64,000 nucleotides of DNA from Dietzia sp. ANT_WB102 (GTDB lineage: Bacteria; Actinomycetota; Actinomycetes; Mycobacteriales; Mycobacteriaceae). This document shows positions 18,520 to 27,900 of this stretch, in pieces (the first letter of the stretch is position 1; the number at the start of each line of letters is the position of its first letter). The position numbers were made by a program, and so were the translations under genes. Where the stretch lies: contig NZ_VOBA01000001.1 in the NCBI RefSeq assembly GCF_008369165.1, positions 2,101,630 through 2,165,629 on the forward strand, in the 5' to 3' direction. The notes beneath the pieces are model-generated. The model made no database searches. It was not told where the DNA came from and saw only the letters and a program-made list of their open reading frames with translations.

Positions 18520-20112
18520 GTGACAGCATCCGGACGGCCCGTCGTCCTCATCGCCGACAAGCTCGCCCAGTCGACCGTCGACGCGCTCGGCGACGCCGTG
18601 GAGGTCCGTTGGGTGGACGGCCCGGATCGTCCCAAGCTCCTCGAGGCGGTCGCCGACGCTGACGCACTGCTCGTGCGCTCGGCCACCACTGTCGACGCCG
18701 AGGTGCTCGCCGCCGCGCCGAACCTCAAGATCATCGGTCGTGCGGGTGTCGGACTGGACAACGTCGAGATCCCCGCCGCCACCGAGCGTGGGGTCATGGT
18801 GGTCAACGCACCCACCTCCAACATCCACTCCGCGGCCGAACACGCCGTCGCGCTGCTCATGGCCGCCTGCCGTCAGATCCCGGCCGCCGACGGCACCCTG
18901 CGCGAGCACACCTGGAAGCGAAGCTCCTTCAACGGTGTCGAGCTGCTCGGTAAGACCGTCGGCGTCGTGGGGCTGGGCCGCATCGGCCAGCTCGTGGCCC
19001 AGCGACTGGCTGCCTTCGAGACGAATCTCATCGCCTACGACCCCTACCTGCCGGCGGCCCGCGCCGCACAACTTGGTATCGAGCTGGTCGACATCGACGA
19101 GCTGGTCTCTCGCGCCGACATCATCACGATGCACCTCCCCAAGACCAAGGAGACCGCCGGACTCTTCGACGCGGAACGGCTGGCCCGGGCCAAGGACGGC
19201 GTCGTGATCGTCAACGCTGCCCGCGGCGGCCTGATCGTCGAGGACGCCCTCGTCGACGCCCTGAAGTCCGGCAAGGTTCGTGCCGCGGCGCTCGACGTTT
19301 TCGACTCTGAGCCCTGCACCGACTCGCCGCTGTTCGAACTCGAGAACACCGTGGTGACCCCGCACCTGGGCGCATCCACCAGCGAGGCCCAGGACCGGGC
19401 CGGCACCGACGTGGCCCGCAGCGTACTGCTCGCCCTGCGCGGCGAGTTCGTCCCCGACGCGGTCAACGTCTCCGGCGGCCCCGTCGGCGACGAGGTCGCG
19501 CCCTGGCTCGACCTGGTCCGAAAGGTCGGCCTCATCGCCGGACACCTGTGCCCGGGCGTGCCCACCACCGTCAACGTCGAGGTCGCGGGCGAGCTGGCCG
19601 CCGAGCAGGTAGACGTCCTCGGGCTGGCAGCACTACGTGGACTGTTCTCCGCGATCACCGACGAGCCGGCCACGTTCGTCAATGTCGGGCAGATGGCAGA
19701 GCAGCGCGGTGTCACCCACTCGGTTGAGACCCGCAGCGAGTCCAAGTCCTACCGCAGCACCGTCACCGTCACGGCTGTGGCCGCAGACGGTGCGACGGGC
19801 AGCGTCACCGGAACCCTCTCCGGACTGGAGAAGGTCCAGAAGATCGTGCGGATCAACGAGCGCGGTTTCGACCTGCGCGCCGAGGGACAGAACTTGTTCG
19901 TGCACTACTCCGACCGGCCGGGCGTGCTCGGCAAGGTGGGCTCGATTCTCGGCGGCGAGGGCATCGACATCCAGGCTGCGGCCCTGAGCCAGGATGCCAC
20001 CGGCGAGGGTGCGTCGCTGATCCTCCGGGTCGACCGCGCGGTCGCCGAGCCGACCGTCGACCGGATCGTCTCCGAACTCGGAGCCTCCGCCACCCAGATC
20101 AACCTGGACTGA
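18520..20112 (+). CDS. serA: D-3-phosphoglycerate dehydrogenase
   Basis: Oxidises 3-phosphoglycerate with NAD in the first step of serine synthesis. 530 residues, the long type I form of mycobacteria: substrate domain, NAD domain with VGVVGLGRIGQ (about residue 150), the HLGASTSEAQ catalytic-histidine motif (about 285), an allosteric ASB domain (about 320-450) and a C-terminal ACT domain (about 455-530; SDRPGVLGKVGSIL) for serine feedback. GTG start with a strong ribosome-binding site. leuB follows after 21 bases, so serA and leuB are probably one operon, as their order in M. tuberculosis suggests. Confidence 0.97.
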   Translation: MTASGRPVVLIADKLAQSTVDALGDAVEVRWVDGPDRPKLLEAVADADALLVRSATTVDAEVLAAAPNLKIIGRAGVGLDNVEIPAATERGVMVVNAPTSNIHSAAEHAVALLMAACRQIPAADGTLREHTWKRSSFNGVELLGKTVGVVGLGRIGQLVAQRLAAFETNLIAYDPYLPAARAAQLGIELVDIDELVSRADIITMHLPKTKETAGLFDAERLARAKDGVVIVNAARGGLIVEDALVDALKSGKVRAAALDVFDSEPCTDSPLFELENTVVTPHLGASTSEAQDRAGTDVARSVLLALRGEFVPDAVNVSGGPVGDEVAPWLDLVRKVGLIAGHLCPGVPTTVNVEVAGELAAEQVDVLGLAALRGLFSAITDEPATFVNVGQMAEQRGVTHSVETRSESKSYRSTVTVTAVAADGATGSVTGTLSGLEKVQKIVRINERGFDLRAEGQNLFVHYSDRPGVLGKVGSILGGEGIDIQAAALSQDATGEGASLILRVDRAVAEPTVDRIVSELGASATQINLD

Positions 20113-20133
20113 CGAGAAGGAACCCACATCACA

Positions 20134-21153
20134 ATGAAGCTCGCAGTCATCCCCGGCGACGGAATCGGTGTCGAGGTCACGGTCGAGGCGCTCAGAGTGC
20201 TCGACGCCCTGGTGCCCGGTGTCGAGAAGACCGAGTACGACCTCGGCGCGCGCCGCTATCTCCGTAACGGTGAGACCCTCACCGACGCCGACATCGATAG
20301 CCTCAAGACGCACGACGCCATTCTGCTGGGCGCGATCGGCGATCCCCGGTCCGTGCCGGCTGGCGTGCTCGAGCGGGGCATGCTGCTGCCGCTGCGGTTC
20401 GCCCTCGACCATCACGTCAACCTGCGGCCGTCCCGGCTCTTCCCCGGTTCGGCAACCCCGCTCAAAGACCCGGGCGCGATCGACTTCGTCGTAGTCCGAG
20501 AGGGTACCGAGGGCCTGTACACCGGCAATGGTGGGGCGATCCGGGTGGGTACGCCGCATGAGATCGGCACCGAGACGTCGGTCAACACCCGGTTCGGGGT
20601 CGAGCGCGTCGTGCGCGATGCGTTCAAGCGTGCGCAGTCGCGGCGTCGCAAGCTCACGCTGGTTCACAAGACCAATGTCCTGGTCAATGCCGGCGGGCTC
20701 TGGCAGCGCACCGTCGACGAGGTGGCACCGGAGTTCCCCGGTGTCGAGGTGGACTACTGCCACATTGACGCGGCGACCATCTACATGGTCACCGACCCGT
20801 CACGTTTCGACGTGATCGTCACCGACAACCTCTTCGGGGACATCATTACCGACCTCGCGGCCGCAGTCACCGGGGGCATAGGCACCGCGGCGTCGGGCAA
20901 CATCGACGCCTCCGGCACGAACCCGTCGATGTTCGAGCCAGTCCACGGCTCAGCCCCGGACATCGCCGGTCAGGGTAAGGCAGACCCGACCGCCGCCATC
21001 CTGTCGGTGGCGCTGCTACTTCGTCACGTCGGCAAGTCGGTGGAGGCCGACCGTGTTGAGGCTGCCGTGGAGGCCGACCTCGGGTCGCGTGGCGACGGCC
21101 CCGTCGTCACCTCCGAGGTGGGCGACCGTATCGTCGCGGCGGTCAGCGCCTAG
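20134..21153 (+). CDS. leuB: 3-isopropylmalate dehydrogenase
   Basis: NAD-dependent oxidative decarboxylase of leucine synthesis; 339 residues, matching the short actinobacterial LeuB. Seen: [12 protein letters not shown] at the N-terminus, substrate arginines in LRPSRLFPG, the catalytic Tyr in [12 protein letters not shown], the lysine in LVHKTNVL, and metal aspartates in [13 protein letters not shown] start with GAAGGA upstream. It lies apart from leuCD (11 kb downstream), so the leucine genes are in at least two units. Confidence 0.97.
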   Translation: MKLAVIPGDGIGVEVTVEALRVLDALVPGVEKTEYDLGARRYLRNGETLTDADIDSLKTHDAILLGAIGDPRSVPAGVLERGMLLPLRFALDHHVNLRPSRLFPGSATPLKDPGAIDFVVVREGTEGLYTGNGGAIRVGTPHEIGTETSVNTRFGVERVVRDAFKRAQSRRRKLTLVHKTNVLVNAGGLWQRTVDEVAPEFPGVEVDYCHIDAATIYMVTDPSRFDVIVTDNLFGDIITDLAAAVTGGIGTAASGNIDASGTNPSMFEPVHGSAPDIAGQGKADPTAAILSVALLLRHVGKSVEADRVEAAVEADLGSRGDGPVVTSEVGDRIVAAVSA

Positions 21154-21170
21154 ATCCGCACCGAACCGGT

Positions 21171-21185
21171 CCCGCGGCCCGCGGG
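21171..21185. terminator. Possible hairpin after serA-leuB
   Basis: CCCGCGG-C-CCGCGGG is a perfect inverted repeat 18 bases after the leuB stop. There is no T-run, so it is at best a weak terminator. Confidence 0.3.
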
Positions 21186-21239
21186 TGTGAATCGCATGAA
21201 GTGATCACGCCGCGGGCCGTCGGCGTCCACAGTGGGAGG

Positions 21240-23102
21240 ATGGACGTCGAACTTGCCGAGGTGAGGGATTTTCTCGCGCGCTGCGCACCCTTCGACGAAC
21301 TTCCGGAAGTCGTACTCGACCGATTGCCCGCGACTCTCAGTCTGCGCTACCACCGTCGCGGGACCGTCATCCTCGAAGCGGGAGCTGCGAACGACACGCT
21401 CCACATCATCCGCACAGGAGCGGTCGAGGTGAGCGACCCGGACGGCACCCTTCTCGATGCTCGCGACGAGGGGGACTGCTTCGGCTACTCGACACTGACC
21501 CACCCCAGCCCCTCGCGGTATCGCATGGAGGCGGTCGCGGACACCCTGTTGCTGGAGATGCCGCGAGAGGTCTTCGACGAACTTGCGGCCGGGCACCCCG
21601 AGGTCCGGGATTTCTTCGGGGAACGGAGCGATCGGATCCGCCAGGACCTCGCCTCCGTCCGGCTCGCCGCGGCCGGGGGGGATCCCCTGAACACCCCGGT
21701 GGGGGACCTGCTGGTCCGGGATGCGGTGACGACGAGTCCCGCGACCACCATTCTCGAGGCCGCGCAGATCATGTCGCGGGAACGAGTCTCGGCGTTGCTC
21801 GTGGTGCTTGACGGGCAGGTCGTGGGAATCTTCACAGACCGAGATCTGCGCGCGAAGGTCGTCGCGGTCGGAGGCGACACAGCTGAGCCCGTGTCAACGA
21901 TCATGACCCCGGACCCGGTCTCGGTCGACGTCCGAACCCGCGCATTCGACGCGACCCTGCTCCAGATCGACCGCAGCGTCCACCACCTACCGGTGTGTGA
22001 GGACGGTGCTCCCGTAGGGATGGTCACCAGCGGAGACCTGTTGCGTCTTTCGCAGGCAGACCCGGTCTACCTGGCTGCGCGAATCTCCCGCGCCCCGGAC
22101 GCCGACACGGTGGCGACGTTGTCCGCGCGTCTGCTGCCGCTGGTCGGCGAGTTCGTCCGCCGCGGAACTGCACCCCGGGACATCGGGCGGGTCGTCACCG
22201 CCACCGCTGACGCGGCGACTCGGCGGTTGATCGCGCTCGCAGAGGCCGAACTCGGGCCGCCGCCGGTGCCGTACTGCTGGGTGGGTCTCGGCTCGCAGGC
22301 CCGGGGCGAACTCGGCGTGGCGAGCGATCAGGACAATGCGCTGATCCTCGACGACGCTGCCGACGCGGTCCCCGACGCCGACGACTACTTCGCAGCTCTC
22401 GCCGACCGGGTGTGTTCGGGGCTCGACCGCGCCGGCTTTCCGTTCTGCCCCGGCGAGGTGATGGCCAGGAATCCCCAATGGCGGCGGACATGCTCGGCAT
22501 GGGAGCAGCGGGTGCGGGATTGGGTGGGTGCACCCGAGGCCGACGCGGTGTTGAACAGCCAGGTCTTCTTTGACATCAGGGCCGTCCACGGCGAGACCGC
22601 ATTGGTGGATCGGGTCCAACGCGAGATGCTCGAGCGATCCCGGGGAAGCCAGCGATTCCTCGCTCATTTGGCCCGCATCGCCTGCGACTGGCAACCCCCG
22701 CTGGGGTTCCTCCGCGGCCTCGTCGTGGCGCGCCGAGGTGAATACCGCAACACACTGGACCTCAAAGCGGGAGGAATCGCGCCCGTCGTCCAGATCGCCC
22801 GACTGCACGCCTTGTCGGCGGGGCTGTCCGAGGTGTCGACCCGCGAACGCCTCGACGCCGCAGCGACCGCCGGGGTGATCGCCCGATCGGATGCCGAGAA
22901 CCTGATCGAGGCGTTTCGACTCCTGCGTGGCCTGGCGTTGAAACACCACGCGCGTCAGGTAAGCGAGGGGAAGGAACTCGACAACAATGTGGATCCCTCG
23001 ACCCTCGGCACAAAGGACCGGCATCGCCTGCGGGCGGCATTTCGCATCATCGCGAGCGCACAGGGTGCACTGGCGATCACCTACCGGGTGGGGCAGATGT
23101 GA
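21240..23102 (+). CDS. cNMP-binding / CBS pair / DUF294 nucleotidyltransferase-like protein
   Basis: About 620 residues, four domains in order: a cyclic-nucleotide-binding fold (about 5-125, PFDELPEVVLDRL then GDCFGYSTL), a CBS pair (about 150-275; RDLRAKVVAVGG, HHLPVCEDGAPVGMVTSGDL), a DUF294 GlnD-like nucleotidyltransferase (GSQARGE then SDQDN near residue 350, with the D-x-D metal pair intact), and a DUF294 C-terminal helical domain (LDLKAGGIAPVV). It therefore looks like a ligand-gated nucleotidyl transferase; its target is unknown. The start is uncertain: ATG 21240 has GGGAGG directly against it, GTG 21201 is an alternative. The next gene overlaps by 4 bases. Confidence 0.8.
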   Translation: MDVELAEVRDFLARCAPFDELPEVVLDRLPATLSLRYHRRGTVILEAGAANDTLHIIRTGAVEVSDPDGTLLDARDEGDCFGYSTLTHPSPSRYRMEAVADTLLLEMPREVFDELAAGHPEVRDFFGERSDRIRQDLASVRLAAAGGDPLNTPVGDLLVRDAVTTSPATTILEAAQIMSRERVSALLVVLDGQVVGIFTDRDLRAKVVAVGGDTAEPVSTIMTPDPVSVDVRTRAFDATLLQIDRSVHHLPVCEDGAPVGMVTSGDLLRLSQADPVYLAARISRAPDADTVATLSARLLPLVGEFVRRGTAPRDIGRVVTATADAATRRLIALAEAELGPPPVPYCWVGLGSQARGELGVASDQDNALILDDAADAVPDADDYFAALADRVCSGLDRAGFPFCPGEVMARNPQWRRTCSAWEQRVRDWVGAPEADAVLNSQVFFDIRAVHGETALVDRVQREMLERSRGSQRFLAHLARIACDWQPPLGFLRGLVVARRGEYRNTLDLKAGGIAPVVQIARLHALSAGLSEVSTRERLDAAATAGVIARSDAENLIEAFRLLRGLALKHHARQVSEGKELDNNVDPSTLGTKDRHRLRAAFRIIASAQGALAITYRVGQM

Positions 23103-23821
23103 CCGCGTTGGAGTGGCTGTCCGCAGCCGGCCGTCGACGACGAGCTGCCCGCCGGGCCCCTGACGGGCCACTGCGGCGGCTGCTGGAGACGCCACCGCCG
23201 GATCCGACCACGCCGCTCGCGGAGTTGCCCCTACTGGCGGTGGACGTCGAGACGACGGGCCTCGATCCCCGCCACGACCGGGTGCTGGCCGTGGGGTTCG
23301 TACCCGTCGACGGAGACCGGATCGTCTTGGGCGGCGCCGGGTCGGTGCTGTTACGCCCTGATCACCGCCCGGGTGACGACGACGGGGTGGGGCAGAGCGC
23401 CACCGTCCACGGACTCACGGACGACCGAATGACCGCCGGGGCCGATGTCGAGGACGTGCTTAACACGGTCCTCACCGCCCTGACCGGTCGGATTTTAGTC
23501 GCTCACTTCAGCCAGATAGAGGTCGATTTTCTCGGCGTGCTGTGCCGGCGGACGTTCGGCGTGCGCCCGCCTTTGGACTCCGTCGACACCCTGGAGCTGC
23601 ATCGCCGTGTCCTGGGTACGGGCCTCGAGATGGGATTCACCGCAGACCCGTCGCCCGAGCAGCTGCGACTCTGGGGCGCGCGCGAGCGGTACGGCCTCCC
23701 GCTCTATCGGGCGCACGACCCGCTGATCGACGCGCTCGCGTGTGCGGAACTGTACCTCGCGCAGGTCGCCGAACTAGGGGTCCGCGGGGCGCGCACATTG
23801 CGCGACCTACGGACCGCCTAG
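23099..23821 (+). CDS. DnaQ-like 3'-5' exonuclease (DEDDh)
   Basis: 240 residues. Exonuclease motif I AVDVETTGLD (Asp49, Glu51), motif II region AHFSQIEVDFL (His136, Glu141 where DnaQ usually has Asp), motif III HDPLIDALAC (His206, Asp211). It is far shorter than a polymerase subunit and stands alone, so it is probably a free nuclease of RNA, DNA or a nucleotide adduct. GTG start overlaps the stop of the DUF294 gene, and this pairing is also known from other bacteria, implying a joint function. The TAG stop forms part of the -10 box of the next gene. Confidence 0.8.
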   Translation: MTALEWLSAAGRRRRAARRAPDGPLRRLLETPPPDPTTPLAELPLLAVDVETTGLDPRHDRVLAVGFVPVDGDRIVLGGAGSVLLRPDHRPGDDDGVGQSATVHGLTDDRMTAGADVEDVLNTVLTALTGRILVAHFSQIEVDFLGVLCRRTFGVRPPLDSVDTLELHRRVLGTGLEMGFTADPSPEQLRLWGARERYGLPLYRAHDPLIDALACAELYLAQVAELGVRGARTLRDLRTA

Positions 23822-23824
23822 GAT
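23819..23824 (+). promoter_or_regulatory. -10 box of the FAH-family gene, leaderless start
   Basis: TAGGAT, overlapping the exonuclease stop codon, with exactly 7 bases to ATG 23832 and no ribosome-binding site. Confidence 0.5.
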
Positions 23825-23831
23825 CGCGGGT

Positions 23832-24626
23832 ATGCGTCTCGCCCGTATCGCCCATCCGCAGGGTTTCGCCTTTGTCGAGGTCCGCGGGGACATCTCCGAC
23901 CCGTCGTCGTTGACCTGCGCCGAGATCTCCGAGCACCCTTTCGGCACCCCCGAATTCACGGGTCGGGAATGGCCCTTGGCCGATGTGCGCCTGCTCGCCC
24001 CGATCCTGGCTTCCAAGATCGTGTGCGTCGGCAAGAACTACGCCGACCACGCCGAGGAGATGGGCTCGCAGGCCCCAACGGAGCCCCTGATCTTCCTCAA
24101 ACCCAACACCTCGGTCGTCGGACCCGAGGCAGCGATCGCCTATCCGCCGAGCTCCGAGCGAGTCGATCACGAGGGCGAGCTCGCCGTCGTGATCGGGCAG
24201 CCGTGCCGGGACGTCGCCGCCTCGCGCGCCCACGAGGTAATCCTCGGCTACACCTGCGCTAACGATGTCACCGCCCGGGACCAGCAGCTCTCGGACGGCC
24301 AATGGACACGAGGCAAGGGCTATGACTCGTTCTGCCCGCTGGGCCCGTGGATCGTCACTGACCTGGACCCCAACGGATTGGACGTACGAGTCACTCTCAC
24401 CCACTCCGACGGCACGTCCGAGCTGCGACAGGACGGCAACACCTCGCAGTTCATGCATACAGTCGGCGAGATCATCGAGTACATCAGCAGGGTCATGACC
24501 CTGCTGCCGGGCGACGTGATCCTCACGGGCACCCCGGCAGGAGTCGGCCCCATGTTGCCCGGTGACCGTGTGACGGTCGAGATCGAGGGCATCGGTTCAC
24601 TTACCAATCCCGTGATCGACAGGTAG
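23832..24626 (+). CDS. Fumarylacetoacetate hydrolase family protein
   Basis: 264 residues, orthologous in position and sequence to M. tuberculosis Rv2993c. The FAH fold is shown by KIVCVGKNYADHAEEMG, the metal-site residues in DHEGELAVVIG and CANDVTARDQQ, and GKGYDSFCPLGPW followed by LTGTPAGVGPM. Members hydrolyse or decarboxylate acylpyruvates or 2-oxo-hept-3-ene-dioates; the exact substrate cannot be read from sequence. It sits ahead of gltX in the same orientation but separated by the minus-strand menF-like gene. Confidence 0.88.
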   Translation: MRLARIAHPQGFAFVEVRGDISDPSSLTCAEISEHPFGTPEFTGREWPLADVRLLAPILASKIVCVGKNYADHAEEMGSQAPTEPLIFLKPNTSVVGPEAAIAYPPSSERVDHEGELAVVIGQPCRDVAASRAHEVILGYTCANDVTARDQQLSDGQWTRGKGYDSFCPLGPWIVTDLDPNGLDVRVTLTHSDGTSELRQDGNTSQFMHTVGEIIEYISRVMTLLPGDVILTGTPAGVGPMLPGDRVTVEIEGIGSLTNPVIDR

Positions 24627-24669
24627 CCCGCGGGCCGGGCACCCCGGCGGCGGTGTGGGGAGCGGCGGC

Positions 24670-25800
24670 CTAGAAAGCGCCGAATGCCCGTAGCACGGTG
24701 CGGAGTTTGGCGCCGGTTTCGGCCACCTCGTCGTCGGGCTCCGAGTCCGCGACCAGGCCGCCGCCTGCCCAGGCGACCGCCCCGTATCGGTCCGCGTCTA
24801 TCTCGGCGCACCGGATGGTGACCATCCAATCGCCGTCGCCACTGGAGTCGGACCATCCCACTGCCCCGGCGTAGAACCCCCGGTTTCCCTCGATCGCCGC
24901 GATCAGCCTCCGGGCCTCGTCCGTCGGCGTCCCGCACACCGCCGGCGTCGGGTGGACCGCGAGGGCGAGGTCGAGTGACGTCGTGCGGGGATCGGCGATA
25001 CGCCCGCGGATACGAGTGCCGAGGTGCCACATCTCTCTAGTGGAGGTGAGGGTCGGCTGGTCGGGGATCTCCAGTTCCGTGCAGAGTGGTCCGAGTGCCC
25101 GTGCCAGCGATTCCACCACGAAGGCGTGCTCGGAGGCATCCTTTCCCGAGGCCCGTAGCGCGCGGGCGGCCGCCTGGTCGGTCGCGGGGTCGGTGGATCG
25201 GGGTGCGGAGCCCGCGAGTGGATGGCACTCCACCAGATCTCCGCGGCGACGGACCAGCAGCTCGGGGCTCGAGCCCACGAGGACCCGGCCGACATGGGCG
25301 CCACCGGCGGGGGAGAGGTCAACCAGGTATCCGTCCGCTGCCGGGCTGGAGTCGATGAGGGCCGCACACACCGCGTGGGGGTCGATCGGCTCGTCGGAGG
25401 CCAGACGGACCGCCCTGGCCAGTACTACCTTGTCGATGCCGCCGGAGCGGACACTCGCGATCGCGGTCGAGACCCTGGTGCGATGCTCCCGGGCCGTAGG
25501 GATTTCCTCGACCACTCGGGCTCTCGTCCGCATCCCACGGAAGTAGGCGGGGGGCTCTAGTGGGCCGTCGACGCGCACCACGACGTCGGGTTCCACGAGG
25601 GCGGCGGGAGCGTCGGGTTCGAAACCGAACGCCCCCACGACTAGCCCACTGGCCCCCGACCGGAGTGCCAGGGCCGCGTCTGCTGGATCCCTGAACGAGT
25701 TGACCGCGCCCTGGGTGCGCAACGATCCGGTCGGTCGGGACAACAGGAAGTCCGGTGCGGTCACCGGGCGCGCGACGTCAGGGTGGGGCCCAGACGCCAC
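24670..25800 (-). CDS. Isochorismate synthase
   Basis: Chorismate-utilising enzyme, 376 residues. The C-terminal two thirds carry the family pattern: GGIDKVVLARAV, GRVLVGSSPELLVRRRGD, ECHPLAGSAPR, HLGTRIRGRI, the catalytic stretch HPTPAVCGTPTDEA and GFYAGAVGWSDSSGDGDW. The lysine base of isochorismate synthases is in KVVLARA, whereas anthranilate synthases lack it. It may feed menaquinone (menF) or a siderophore (entC); no men or ent genes are nearby to decide. GTG start preceded by GGGAGGC. Inserted between the FAH gene and gltX relative to M. tuberculosis. Confidence 0.9.
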   Translation of the reverse strand: MASGPHPDVARPVTAPDFLLSRPTGSLRTQGAVNSFRDPADAALALRSGASGLVVGAFGFEPDAPAALVEPDVVVRVDGPLEPPAYFRGMRTRARVVEEIPTAREHRTRVSTAIASVRSGGIDKVVLARAVRLASDEPIDPHAVCAALIDSSPAADGYLVDLSPAGGAHVGRVLVGSSPELLVRRRGDLVECHPLAGSAPRSTDPATDQAAARALRASGKDASEHAFVVESLARALGPLCTELEIPDQPTLTSTREMWHLGTRIRGRIADPRTTSLDLALAVHPTPAVCGTPTDEARRLIAAIEGNRGFYAGAVGWSDSSGDGDWMVTIRCAEIDADRYGAVAWAGGGLVADSEPDDEVAETGAKLRTVLRAFGAF

Positions 25801-25914
25801 GGCACGCCTCCCTCCACTCGGACTCCAGCGTGGATCACGCCCATACGATGGCGGCCACGGCTACCAGCCGATCCTAGGCTGGTGCTGCCCGGGGGTGTGA
25901 GCCGGGATCGTCAC

Positions 25915-25920
25915 TAGGAT
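25915..25920 (+). promoter_or_regulatory. gltX -10 box, leaderless start
   Basis: TAGGAT is followed by 7 bases and ATG 25928; an upstream in-frame ATG at 25919 overlaps the box itself and was rejected as the start for this reason. Confidence 0.5.
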
Positions 25921-25927
25921 GGTCCAC

Positions 25928-27412
25928 ATGACTGCCTCGAACGTTCGCGTCCGCTTCTGTCCGTCACCCACCGGAACCCCTCATGTGGGGCTTGTCCGCA
26001 CGGCCCTATTCAACTGGGCTCACGCCCGGCATACCGGCGGTGCTTTCGTCTTCCGCATCGAAGACACCGACGCCGCCCGAGATTCGGAGGAGTCGTACCA
26101 GGCTCTCCTCGACGCGCTTCGGTGGCTCGGCCTGGACTGGGATGAGGGACCCGAGGTGGGTGGTCCGTTCGCGCCGTACCGGCAGTCTGAGCGACGCGAA
26201 CTGCACCTGGATGTCGTGCGCAGGCTCGTCGAGGCAGGCGAGGCGTACGAGTCGTTCTCTACCCCGGAAGAGGTCGAGGCCCGCCACCGGGCCGCAGGGC
26301 GCGATCCCAAGCTCGGCTATGACGGCTACGACCGCGACCTCACGGAGGAGCAGAAGCAGGCATTCCGTGACGAGGGACGTGGCGCGGTGATCCGACTACG
26401 GATGCCGGACGAGGACTTGTCGTGGGATGACTTGGTCCGCGGTAAGACCGTGTTCAGGGCGGGAACCGTCCCGGACTTCGCGCTCACGCGCGCAAACGGG
26501 ATCCCGCTCTACACGTTGGTGAACCCGGTCGACGATGCGCTGATGAAGATCACACACGTCCTTCGGGGAGAGGACTTGCTCAGCTCCACCCCGCGACAGA
26601 TCGCGCTGTACCACGCCCTGATCCGTATCGGCGTGGCGGACGAGGTGCCGGAGTTCGGGCATCTGCCATTCGTGATGGGCGACGGCAACAAGAAGCTGTC
26701 CAAGCGAGACCCCGAGTCGGACCTGTTCCTCCACCGCGATCGCGGCATGCTGCCGGAGGGGCTGCTCAACTACCTGGCTCTGCTCGGGTGGGGGCTGTCT
26801 GAGGACCGCGATGTGTTCTCTCTTCAGGAGATGGTCGACGCTTTTGACATCCGCCAAGTCAATGCCAACCCGGCTCGCTTCGACCAGAAGAAGGCCGACG
26901 CCATCAATGCCGAGCATATCCGGCAACTGCCGGCGGAGGAGTTCGCCCGCCGCCTGCGCGAGTACCTCGTGGCGCATCCCGCCGAGGACGGCCTGACCAT
27001 CCCGGAGGATTTCGACGGGCAGCGGTGGGCGATGGTCGCCGACCTGCTTCAGACCCGCATCGTGGTTCTATCCGACGCGTGGAAGCTCATCCGGTTCCTT
27101 CTCGTGGAGGAATCGGCGTTCACGGTCGACGCCCAGTCGGCGGCAAAGAACCTCAAGGCCGAGTCCCGGGAGGTTGTTGACGCGGCGATAGCTGCCCTCG
27201 ACGTGCTCGAGGAGTGGACCACGCCGGCCATTGAGGCCGCGCTGTCGGGCGCGCTGGTGGAGAACCTGGGCATTAAGCCGCGCAAGGCCTACGGCCCGGT
27301 CAGGGTGGCGGTCACGGGTTCGCACATCTCGCCGCCGTTGTTCGAGTCGCTCGAGTTGCTCGGCCGCGAGGTCACACTGTCTCGTCTACGGTCCGCGCCC
27401 GTCGCCGACTGA
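25928..27412 (+). CDS. gltX: Glutamyl-tRNA synthetase
   Basis: Class I aminoacyl-tRNA synthetase, 494 residues. Signature [19 protein letters not shown] (HIGH variant HVGL), [14 protein letters not shown] (KMSKS variant), and a C-terminal anticodon-binding helical bundle. With gatA/gatB in the same window and only one Glu/Gln-type synthetase seen, it is probably non-discriminating and also charges tRNA-Gln with glutamate for GatCAB to correct; this is inference, since glnS could lie elsewhere. Directly followed by tRNA-Gln and tRNA-Glu. Start ATG 25928 set by the -10 spacing. Confidence 0.97.
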   Translation: MTASNVRVRFCPSPTGTPHVGLVRTALFNWAHARHTGGAFVFRIEDTDAARDSEESYQALLDALRWLGLDWDEGPEVGGPFAPYRQSERRELHLDVVRRLVEAGEAYESFSTPEEVEARHRAAGRDPKLGYDGYDRDLTEEQKQAFRDEGRGAVIRLRMPDEDLSWDDLVRGKTVFRAGTVPDFALTRANGIPLYTLVNPVDDALMKITHVLRGEDLLSSTPRQIALYHALIRIGVADEVPEFGHLPFVMGDGNKKLSKRDPESDLFLHRDRGMLPEGLLNYLALLGWGLSEDRDVFSLQEMVDAFDIRQVNANPARFDQKKADAINAEHIRQLPAEEFARRLREYLVAHPAEDGLTIPEDFDGQRWAMVADLLQTRIVVLSDAWKLIRFLLVEESAFTVDAQSAAKNLKAESREVVDAAIAALDVLEEWTTPAIEAALSGALVENLGIKPRKAYGPVRVAVTGSHISPPLFESLELLGREVTLSRLRSAPVAD

Positions 27413-27520
27413 CCGCGAGATCGTTGAATCAGGCGGTTTGACCAGGCGATTTGCTATTCACCCCCGTAACTTTGGTACTCTCTTCGAGGTCGCCAAAGAG
27501 CGGCGGAGAAGTGAATACAG

Positions 27521-27592
27521 TGGCCTATGGTGTAATTGGCAACACAGCTGATTCTGGTTCAGTCGTTCTAGGTTCGAGTCCTGGTAGGCCAG
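27521..27592 (+). tRNA. tRNA-Gln (anticodon CUG)
   Basis: 72-base cloverleaf. Acceptor arms TGGCCTA and TAGGCCA pair fully; D-stem GTGT/ACAC; anticodon stem GCTGA/TCAGT around loop TTCTGGT with anticodon CTG (reads CAG); T-loop TTCGAGT. Discriminator base G; CCA is not encoded. Confidence 0.95.
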
Positions 27593-27645
27593 CTGAGCAT
27601 TCTTCGGAATGCTTGCAGAGCGGATCCCCCGCGGATCCGCGTCCG

Positions 27646-27718
27646 GCCCCCGTCGTCTAGCGGCCTAGGACGCCGCCCTCTCACGGCGGTAGCGTGGGTT
27701 CGAATCCCATCGGGGGTA
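27646..27718 (+). tRNA. tRNA-Glu (anticodon CUC), copy 1
   Basis: 73 bases. Acceptor GCCCCCG/CGGGGGT (first pair G-U), anticodon stem CCGCC/GGCGG around CTCTCAC with anticodon CTC (reads GAG), T-arm GTGGG/CCCAT with TTCGAAT loop. CCA not encoded. Differs from the second copy only at 27661 (C for T) and 27692 (G for A). Cotranscription with tRNA-Gln 54 bases upstream is likely. Confidence 0.95.
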
Positions 27719-27724
27719 CAAGAG

Positions 27725-27761
27725 AAGGCGCCCGGAGCACATCGCTCCGGGCGCCTTTTTT
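27725..27761 (+). terminator. Rho-independent terminator after tRNA-Gln/tRNA-Glu
   Basis: A 14-bp perfect stem (27725-27738 with 27744-27757, core GGCGCCCGGAGC) with a 5-base loop is followed by T residues to 27761. It begins 7 bases after tRNA-Glu and ends the tRNA transcript. Confidence 0.92.
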
Positions 27762-27847
27762 GCGTCGGCCATCACAGGGTGCGGTCCACGTCCCGCGCGT
27801 TCGTGGCGGGGAGATTGCCTCGCGTAAGGACCCCGGGTGGCACAACG

Positions 27848-27888
27848 CACCCCTGCGTCATCGGCCGATGACCGGGGACGCAGGGGTG
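27848..27888 (-). terminator. Hairpin downstream of the MFS gene
   Basis: CACCCCTGCGTC (27848-27859) and GACGCAGGGGTG (27877-27888) pair perfectly; the loop contains a further 16-base palindrome (GTCATCGGCCGATGAC, sharing the stem edge). It starts 12 bases after the MFS stop on the minus strand. No T-run, so termination would rely on the large stem. Confidence 0.5.
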
Positions 27889-27900
27889 GAGGAGTGAGTG

